A DNA stretch of 64,000 nucleotides, from contig NZ_QGGB01000002.1 of NCBI RefSeq assembly GCF_003150675.1, positions 124,001 through 188,000 of the forward strand, written 5' to 3'. The stretch's first letter is position 1, and each line of letters opens with the position of its first letter. Positions 55,761-62,141 of this stretch are shown piece after piece. The notes under the pieces are model-generated. The model saw only the letters and a list, made by a program, of their open reading frames with translations. It searched no databases and had not been told where the DNA came from. Made by a program: the position numbers and the translations under genes. This DNA is from Rhodohalobacter mucosus (GTDB lineage: Bacteria; Bacteroidota; Rhodothermia; Balneolales; Balneolaceae).

Positions 55761-55953
55761 TTACGACCGGATCCGCAAGCGGAAGACCGGAGACGGAAGA
55801 CCGTTTGACTTCGATACTTGTCAGAACTTAACTGTTGTCTCGGCATAATACATTTACGGTAAAAGGATTTATGATAATTACATTTATTACAATCTTCTGA
55901 CCCAGATTCACCGTCCCCGGTCATCGGTCGTCGGTCCCCCGTCACCGGTCCTA
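55761..55953. repeat. GACCGGA-armed inverted element between cysQ and the permease
   Basis: The left arm (55765-55805: gaccgga, agaccgg, agacgga, agaccgt) and the inverse right arm (55910-55950: ccgtccc, cggtcat, cggtcgt, cggtccc, ccggtcc) enclose a loop of about 100 AT-rich bp without a gene. It is the same design and word as the element on the other side of cysQ, with a different loop sequence. The right arm stops within a few bases of the permease stop. Confidence 0.82.
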
Positions 55954-55955
55954 AC

Positions 55956-57722
55956 CTAAAACGGCCAGACCACCGGAACCAGTAGCAATGTAATCACTGC
56001 CACAATCAGATTCAGCGGCAGGCCGAATTTCACATAATCCGTAAACCGGTAACCCCCCGGGCCCAAAACCATCAGGTTAGTCTGATACCCTATCGGTGTT
56101 GCAAAACTGGCGGATGCGGCGAACATGATGGTCATCACAAACGGCATGAAGTCTGTTCCAAGTGATGCCGCCGTGGACAGGGCTATGGGAAATACCAGAA
56201 CCGCTGCGGCGTTGTTGGTAATCATTTCCGTCAGCATCCAGGTTACCAGGTAGGTACCGATAAGCGCCATGTAGGGATGATTCCCGGCAAAACCGATAAA
56301 CCCGGCCGCAAGTGTTTCGGCAACACCCGTGAGCTGCAGGGCGTTGCCGATGCCTAATGCTGCGCCGATCACAATCAGCACCTGCCAGTCGATGCTGTTG
56401 CGGGCTGTTCCACCACGGGTACATCGCGTGATCAGCATGGCTCCCGCCGCCAGAAAAGAAGCCTGAAACATGGACAATAAGCCCGTCGCAGCTGCTAAGA
56501 CCATTGTGCCCAATATCACCCAGGATACCCAGCTTTTGCTATAATCCGGCGTACCGCTTTGATCCAGAGTGCTCACCAAAAGAAAATCGTTGGATGACTT
56601 ATAGCGATCCGCAAAATTCCGGGGAGTCTCGAGCAGCAGGATATCCCCGGTCTGCAGCATGATATCCCCCACTTTCTTCCTGATACGCTCACCTCGCCTG
56701 GATACAGCCAATATGACGGCACCATACCGATTTCGAAATTCTCCCTCTTTTACGCTCTTACCGTTCAATGCATTTGACGGTGATACAACGGCTTCAACCA
56801 GGTGCCGGTCACGACGGGGTGAATTCAATTTAAAAACCTGGTCCGTTGCAGGCTCGAGCCCCTGAATATGTTGCAAATCCACGATCGACTCCACCATTCC
56901 CGTAAAGATCAGCCGGTCATTCTCCTGCAGGATCTCATCCGGCTCTACAGCAGCCAGAATGGTTCCGTCGCGCACAATCTCTACCAGAAACAGTCCTGGC
57001 AGATGCCGAAGCCCCGCATCTTCAATGGTGTTGCCAATCAGCGGACTGCTTTCCCGGATCATCATCTCTATGGTGTATTCGCGCGTATTTTCGAAGCTGG
57101 ATAATGAGGAAGATCCATCCGGAAGGCCTTTTCTACCAAACAGCAGCAGATAGATAAAGCCGCCGATTGCAATAGGTATACCTACATAGGCCGGTTCAAA
57201 GATGTTAAGCGCCATGTTTTCTTCACTGATCAGCAGGCCGTTTACAATAAGGTTGGTACTGGTACCAATGAGTGTACATGTACCGCCCAGGATGGCAGCA
57301 TAGCTGAGCGGCATCAATATTTTGGAGACCGGAATACGATACTTGCGGGCCCACTCCTGAAGAGCAGGGATGAACGAGGCTACAATGGGCGTATTGTTCA
57401 TAAATGCACTCATGGAAAGAACAGGTGCAATAATAACCGCCTGCGTTCTCCAAAGCTCCTTTGGCCGGCCCAGAAGCTTCTGAATGATAAACTGTATGGC
57501 ACCCGTATCGCGCAAACCTGCCGCAACAACATAAAGAGCCGCAATAGTGAGCATACCCTCGTTCGAAAAACCGACCAGGGCATCCGTGACGGGAATGATG
57601 TTAAAAACAATAATCAGCGTGAGTCCGCCCAAAAATACCAAATCTGCCTGAATCCTGGAAAAAAGAAGCGTCAGAAGACAGATCAGAATGACAAAAAGTA
57701 CAAATATTCCCTCAAATGCCAT
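55956..57722 (-). CDS. SLC13/DASS-family permease with two TrkA-C domains, probable sulfate importer
   Basis: The 588-residue membrane protein has two sets of hydrophobic helices flanking a central cytosolic region with two RCK_C/TrkA-C domains (about residues 213-295 and 305-385). The family hairpins SAFMNNTPIVASFIPAL and MITNNAAAVLVFPIAL are present with paired Asn-Thr/Asn-Asn. This layout is typical of the CitT/ArsB-like SLC13 transporters often encoded with cysN/cysD, hence sulfate is the likely substrate; the prediction rests on context. Confidence 0.9.
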   Translation of the reverse strand: MAFEGIFVLFVILICLLTLLFSRIQADLVFLGGLTLIIVFNIIPVTDALVGFSNEGMLTIAALYVVAAGLRDTGAIQFIIQKLLGRPKELWRTQAVIIAPVLSMSAFMNNTPIVASFIPALQEWARKYRIPVSKILMPLSYAAILGGTCTLIGTSTNLIVNGLLISEENMALNIFEPAYVGIPIAIGGFIYLLLFGRKGLPDGSSSLSSFENTREYTIEMMIRESSPLIGNTIEDAGLRHLPGLFLVEIVRDGTILAAVEPDEILQENDRLIFTGMVESIVDLQHIQGLEPATDQVFKLNSPRRDRHLVEAVVSPSNALNGKSVKEGEFRNRYGAVILAVSRRGERIRKKVGDIMLQTGDILLLETPRNFADRYKSSNDFLLVSTLDQSGTPDYSKSWVSWVILGTMVLAAATGLLSMFQASFLAAGAMLITRCTRGGTARNSIDWQVLIVIGAALGIGNALQLTGVAETLAAGFIGFAGNHPYMALIGTYLVTWMLTEMITNNAAAVLVFPIALSTAASLGTDFMPFVMTIMFAASASFATPIGYQTNLMVLGPGGYRFTDYVKFGLPLNLIVAVITLLLVPVVWPF

Positions 57723-57830
57723 TCAGGTTAATCGCTTTCGTTTGGATGATTGCCTTAAATCGTCTCATGAATAATGAAATGTCAATATAAGGCCGTTTTT
57801 ACTCTATTAAAGATAGAATTTGTTCATCTT

Positions 57831-58170
57831 ACATTACAGTTTGTCAGGGCTACAGTGTGTCAGTGCCAACAGTGTGTCAAAGGGTCGTTACCCAATTATT
57901 AAACAGGAACTGCCTCTGCGCTCTCTGCGTCTCCTCAGCGGACACTGCGGTTAAACAGGGGAAAGTATTTGGAAGGGGCGGTTCAGTGTTCTGAGAAAAA
58001 CTATTAGTTAGGAGATGTCTCCTTTCACTCACCGTCCGCAAAAGCTCGGGACGGTTCGTTCAGTCGACATGACAATGGCGGAATTGTCAATGGCGGGTAT
58101 CAAAATATGGTTTAATACTGCATTCAGTCTCACCCGCCGCATATGAATGGTCTTGGCACATAGTTCTTGA
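57831..58170. repeat. large dispersed repeat, copy 3, abutting the intact degT 3' end
   Basis: It has the same order of motifs as copy 2 (50808-51132), including ggtcgttacccaat, ctgcgctctctgcg and gcggaattgtcaatggcggg. It carries an extra insert around ccgtccgcaaaagctcggga (58032-58055). It continues without a break into the 3' end of the intact degT gene, as copy 2 does into the degT remnant. The remainder of the 57723-58170 spacer is AT-rich. Confidence 0.85.
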
Positions 58171-59613
58171 TTATCCTTTTTTCAAGACTTTCTTAATTGC
58201 TCTAAGCACCCTCTCCCGCTCTTCATCCGTCAGATTGCTTCCCGATGGGAGGCAAAGGCCGTATTCGAAGAGCGTGCCGCAGAGACCGATGGCGTCCGAT
58301 TCGTCTGACGAGGTGAACTCGTCAGACGGAGGATGGCCATAAAACTCACACCCTTCATAGAGTGGCTGCATGTGCATCGGTTTCCAGAGCGGTCGTGTTT
58401 CGATGTTCTGCTCTTCCAATGCCAGACGTATATCCTCACGGGTTATTCCTCCCGTCTCTTTCGGATTTACCAGGATGGTGGTTAGCCAGCGGTTGCTGAA
58501 GTAGCCAGGTGGTTCGGGCAGGAAGTAGATTCCGGTTGGGGAACCTTTGGGTTTCAGGTTTAAAGTTTCAGGTTCAAGGTTATCTTCAACACGTGTTTGG
58601 GACGGAAATAAAATTCCCCCCTTACCAAGGGGGGACACAGGGGGGTTCTTTTCGGATTCCATACCCTGTTCATTGGCGCTTTTACCCTGTACCTTGCGCC
58701 CTGTACCCTGAAACCAGGTCTTTCCCAGATTCTCAAAATAGAACTCATGATTCGCCCTGCGTTTGGCGACATGCTCATCCAACACTTTAATTTGCCCCCG
58801 GCCGATTCCCGCAACAATATTGCTCATGCGATAGTTGAAGCCAAGCTGGGAGTGCTGATAGTGGGGAGCATCATCGCGCGCCTGCGTTGCAAGGAAACGC
58901 GCTTTCTTCACCAGTTCTTCATCATCGCTGAGCAGTGCCCCACCGCCTGAGGTGGTAATAATCTTGTTCCCGTTAAAAGAAAGTACAGAGAACTTGCCAT
59001 AAGTCCCGCACTTGCGCCCGTTAATTGACGAGCCCAGCGCCTCTGCCGAATCCTCAATCACCGGAACACCGTACTTATTCGCGACCTCCATGATTCGATC
59101 CATTTTTGCCGGCATGCCGTATAGATGAACCACAATGATGGCTTTGGGCATCTGCGGCTTCATCCGATCAGTTCTCCTGATCGGATGAATTGCCGCAACC
59201 CTCCCAGGCGACTCATCGGATGAAGCGAATTCATCCGATGAGGGGCCGGCTCTTTCCTCAAGAGCCTTCTCAAGCAAATCTGGATCCATGTTCCAGGTAT
59301 CGGGCTCCGAGTCAATGAAAACGGGCACTGCCCCCTGGTAACGAATCGGATTGGCCGATGCGGCAAAGGTAAATGACTGGCAGAAAACCTCATCCCCCGG
59401 CTCCACGCCGCAGAGAATCAGAGCCAGGTGCAGGCCCGCGGTTCCCGATGTGATTGCGGCAGCTTCTTTGCGTCCTGTATAGGATGCCAGATCCTGCTCA
59501 AATCCGTTCACATTGGCCCCGAGCGGAGCAATCCAATTGGTCTCGAAAGCTTCATGTATGTAGTCAAGTTCGGATCCGCCCATGTGGGGGGAGGACAAAT
59601 AGATTCGATTCAA
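58171..59613 (-). CDS. DegT/DnrJ/EryC1/StrS-family sugar aminotransferase with three in-frame inserts
   Basis: The 480-residue PLP enzyme should aminate a keto sugar nucleotide for surface glycan synthesis. Lys217 in SFNGNKIITTSGGG is the PLP lysine; TSGTAGLHLAL, EDSAEALGS and GLCLPSGSNL are other family marks. The family is usually about 370-390 residues. Three blocks (about residues 123-155, 298-358 and 427-442) do not belong to the fold, and removing them gives about 370. They are made of hairpins and heptamer arms (DNA 59149-59247, 58540-58722, 58288-58335) and keep the frame. Whether the enzyme is active with them, or the RNA is processed, is open. Confidence 0.92.
   Translation of the reverse strand: MNRIYLSSPHMGGSELDYIHEAFETNWIAPLGANVNGFEQDLASYTGRKEAAAITSGTAGLHLALILCGVEPGDEVFCQSFTFAASANPIRYQGAVPVFIDSEPDTWNMDPDLLEKALEERAGPSSDEFASSDESPGRVAAIHPIRRTDRMKPQMPKAIIVVHLYGMPAKMDRIMEVANKYGVPVIEDSAEALGSSINGRKCGTYGKFSVLSFNGNKIITTSGGGALLSDDEELVKKARFLATQARDDAPHYQHSQLGFNYRMSNIVAGIGRGQIKVLDEHVAKRRANHEFYFENLGKTWFQGTGRKVQGKSANEQGMESEKNPPVSPLGKGGILFPSQTRVEDNLEPETLNLKPKGSPTGIYFLPEPPGYFSNRWLTTILVNPKETGGITREDIRLALEEQNIETRPLWKPMHMQPLYEGCEFYGHPPSDEFTSSDESDAIGLCGTLFEYGLCLPSGSNLTDEERERVLRAIKKVLKKG
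58288..58335. repeat. in-frame hairpin insert 3 in degT
   Basis: CGTCTGACGAG-gtgaa-CTCGTCAGACG (58302-58328) is a perfect 11-bp stem. It encodes PPSDEFTSSDESD, placed between the FYG and LFEYGLCLPSG parts of the enzyme. Confidence 0.88.
58540..58722. repeat. in-frame insert 2 in degT: heptamer arms around a G/C palindrome
   Basis: The left arm has words ggtttca, ggtttaa, agtttca, ggttcaa (58550-58583) and the inverse right arm taccctg, taccttg, cgccctg, taccctg, aaacc (58683-58717). In the loop lies CCCCCCTT-acc-AAGGGGGG (58616-58634), which encodes NPPVSPLGKGG. This is the same armed design as the intergenic elements, but inside a protein. Confidence 0.88.
59149..59247. repeat. in-frame insert 1 in degT: two perfect hairpins
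   Basis: TTCATCCGATCAG-ttctc-CTGATCGGATGAA (59159-59189) and CTCATCGGATGAA-gcgaa-TTCATCCGATGAG (59212-59242) are perfect 13-bp stems. The second encodes SSDEFASSDES, nearly the same peptide as insert 3, from different stem bases. Confidence 0.88.
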
Positions 59614-59983
59614 GATTTATTATTTATTAGTGATTATTGATTATTTGGGTGCAGTCTTTCCAGAATTCCCGGAACCACCATCTACACTCGACAGTCTTCA
59701 AAATATGGTTTCTAAAGTTGCCAACTGTCAACCGCCTTTTGCTTGCACCCTGCTGCGAGTAGTTCGCAGTCCCGATATTTCGGGGCACCCTGCAAACAGA
59801 AACTAACCATTCTCCACCACACCGCGCCAATTAGCATCTTCTCACGAATCGTCGTTATTCCTTTCTAATAATGGGAAAATAATCCTGATTTTCCGTTTTC
59901 TTTTTATAGATTTGCACTCAATAATAATTTTTGGCCTGTAAATACGGTCATTTGCACGAATATTCAGATGGTGTAATTATAGT
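59614..59983. repeat. 370-bp spacer with heptamer words and a small palindrome
   Basis: At 59745-59800 lies a run of gcaccct/gctgcga words and cagtcccgatatttcgggg (cccga/tcggg stem), related in the reverse sense to the units at 13698 and 14093. At 59625-59645 is tattagtgattattgatta, a short AT word run. No gene is seen. The last 100 bp before 59984 are AT-rich and should contain the barrel gene promoter. Confidence 0.5.
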
Positions 59984-60715
59984 ATGCATTTTCTAAGTAA
60001 GCTTTTTTTGCCGGCTATTATCTTCTTACTTGGCAGCTCATTCTTTGCTCCCTTCTCCGCATCCGCTCAAAATTTGGGCCTTGGAGCCAAGGTTGGCATA
60101 AATGTCACATCCCATCTTAATAATTTCAGGTTTGTATCCGGGGATATCGATCTTGATTTTAATCCCGGTGTGGCAACCGGATTTACGGGAGGTCTTATCA
60201 TCCGGCGGCCTATCTCCAGAAATTTTCGTTTCCAGGCGGAACCCACTTTCTCCATGATGGGAGCAACGTACAACGATGATTTCGTTCTTCGGGGGTTTGA
60301 TTTTGATTCCGACAGCCGCACCAAATTGTACTACGTGCAACTTCCTCTGATTATCCAGTTCTCAACGGCTCCACCTGAAAGAGTGGTTTTTGGTCGCGAG
60401 CGTGCTGAAACCACCTATCACTTATCCGGAGGACTATTTGGAGGTTATCTGTTTGATGCCACCTTTTCGGGTACAAATACCGGAGCACCGATCGGCATCG
60501 CTTTTGAAGGGGCTTTTTCTGAGAATGTTACAGATCAATATAAGGAGTATGATGGTGGTGTCATTCTGGGGGGCGGAATCGAATACGGGTCAACGAACAA
60601 AATCGGACTTGACCTTAGAATTCTCTATTCAGTGCTGGATTCGGGAGATTTTGCGAATGTAAATTTCAAACCTCATAATATTGGTTTGTCAATTGTCCTG
60701 TACTATTTATTGTAA
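59984..60715 (+). CDS. outer-membrane beta-barrel protein (porin-family, PorT-like)
   Basis: The 243-residue exported protein has a signal peptide (FLPAIIFLLGSSFFAPFSASA, cleavage after ASA-Q). Amphipathic strands follow, opening with LGLGAKVGINVTSHLNNF and ending LSIVLYYLL. It is the PF13568-type barrel typical of Bacteroidota, larger than the one at 18170, perhaps with longer external loops. A putative serine-hydrolase-like protein follows on the same strand with a 96-bp gap. Function unknown. Confidence 0.85.
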   Translation: MHFLSKLFLPAIIFLLGSSFFAPFSASAQNLGLGAKVGINVTSHLNNFRFVSGDIDLDFNPGVATGFTGGLIIRRPISRNFRFQAEPTFSMMGATYNDDFVLRGFDFDSDSRTKLYYVQLPLIIQFSTAPPERVVFGRERAETTYHLSGGLFGGYLFDATFSGTNTGAPIGIAFEGAFSENVTDQYKEYDGGVILGGGIEYGSTNKIGLDLRILYSVLDSGDFANVNFKPHNIGLSIVLYYLL

Positions 60716-60811
60716 CTCAAAATATCATTCATCAAAGATAACTACAGCCTGACGTACAGGGTACCTTCGGTACTAATAGAAACATCCTGTACATCACATT
60801 ATTTAATTGTT

Positions 60812-62128
60812 ATGCTGCGATCAAGAGCGAGTAAACTTCTATTTGCGTTAATAATCACCGCATTCACATCCGGTATCATTTATGCCGGTTTCATGGCAAA
60901 TCCATTCAAGCCCTTACCGGAAGAGCGATTGCTTCTGGTGAACCGAGATGCCAGTTCCAGCGAGTATTCTGAATCCATTGATCAAGCTTCAGCATATCTT
61001 AGAGTGGCCGCTGAAAAACTTTCCGTGCCCTCGATCTCCGTCTCTGTAGGAATCAATGGCGAAGTTGTATGGTCAGAAGCCGTTGGTCTATCGGATATTG
61101 ACAATCACATCCCGGCAACTACCACCACCCTTTATCGCACCAATGGCGTTGCCAAATCGATCACGGCTGCAGCAATTATGAAAATGGTGGAGAGCAACAT
61201 GATTGACCTAGATATGCCGGTAAATCATCTTTTCCCGAACATAGACGGCAACAATCCAGATTTTACAACAAGGGAGCTATTAACACACACCGCCGGAATT
61301 GGATATCATGATGATTTGGGTATTGCTGCAAAGCTCAATTCACTCTGCGAATGCATGCAGTTTGATTCGGTCAGTGATGCAATGAGCCTGGTTAATGGGT
61401 ATGATTTAACCCGTGATCCGGGCCATGAATACCATTACAGTTCCTATGGTTACATTATGATTTCCAAAATACTGGAAGATAAAACGGGACTCTCATTCTA
61501 CAATTTGCTTCGGGATTCTGTGCTTTCTCCTCTCGATATTTCATCGGTTATGCCGGATCATTATCCGGAACCTATTGCAAAAACAGATAAAATTGTTTCT
61601 TACAAAACCACCGGTGGCAATTATAAAGTATGGCCGACCCTTAAAATTCTATTCCATGACCGAAATTTAAGCTACGACTGGGCGGCAGGCGGAATGTTAG
61701 CCACACCTACTGACTTGGTTAAAATCGGAAATGCTTTACTTACGGATCCTGAATTTGTATCACCTGAAATTTTTCATGAGTTCACATCACCTCAAAAATA
61801 TCGCAATGGTGAATATATCCGTAATCAAGAGGTTGCACTTGGCTGGAGTGTAATTACAAATCATCCATGGGATATTCATAAGGATTACCGTGAAGATGTA
61901 ACTATTCTAAGAAGTGGCAGTGTAAAAAAGGGAAGCGGAAATATTTTGCTTTTGATACCGGAATACAATTTTGTAATAGATGTAGCTGTGAATGGATCTG
62001 AAAAAAATTGGTCCTTTGAACCCTTATGGAATGAAGTATTAACCCTTTCAAAATTCTTCTTGATGGATTTGAAACCTTCTCATCTCATAGGAACTAAACA
62101 AGCGGTCAATATTATATCCACTAATTGA
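60812..62128 (+). CDS. serine-hydrolase (class C beta-lactamase-like) fold protein lacking the catalytic serine
   Basis: The 438-residue protein has an N-terminal signal-anchor (about residues 8-28) and a LACTB/AmpC-like domain: SVSVGINGEVVWSEAVG, then the SxxK region as TNGVAKSIT with Gly112 where the nucleophile serine is expected and Lys115 kept. YHYSSYGYIM gives Tyr209 of the YxN/YST-type motif. The change could arise from a single base (AGC to GGC at 61145-61147). As read, classical acyl-enzyme catalysis is not possible, suggesting a binding or scaffold role, or a different nucleophile. Followed by the convergent T9SS protein 13 bp away. Confidence 0.85.
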   Translation: MLRSRASKLLFALIITAFTSGIIYAGFMANPFKPLPEERLLLVNRDASSSEYSESIDQASAYLRVAAEKLSVPSISVSVGINGEVVWSEAVGLSDIDNHIPATTTTLYRTNGVAKSITAAAIMKMVESNMIDLDMPVNHLFPNIDGNNPDFTTRELLTHTAGIGYHDDLGIAAKLNSLCECMQFDSVSDAMSLVNGYDLTRDPGHEYHYSSYGYIMISKILEDKTGLSFYNLLRDSVLSPLDISSVMPDHYPEPIAKTDKIVSYKTTGGNYKVWPTLKILFHDRNLSYDWAAGGMLATPTDLVKIGNALLTDPEFVSPEIFHEFTSPQKYRNGEYIRNQEVALGWSVITNHPWDIHKDYREDVTILRSGSVKKGSGNILLLIPEYNFVIDVAVNGSEKNWSFEPLWNEVLTLSKFFLMDLKPSHLIGTKQAVNIISTN

Positions 62129-62141
62129 TGACAGGTTGACA

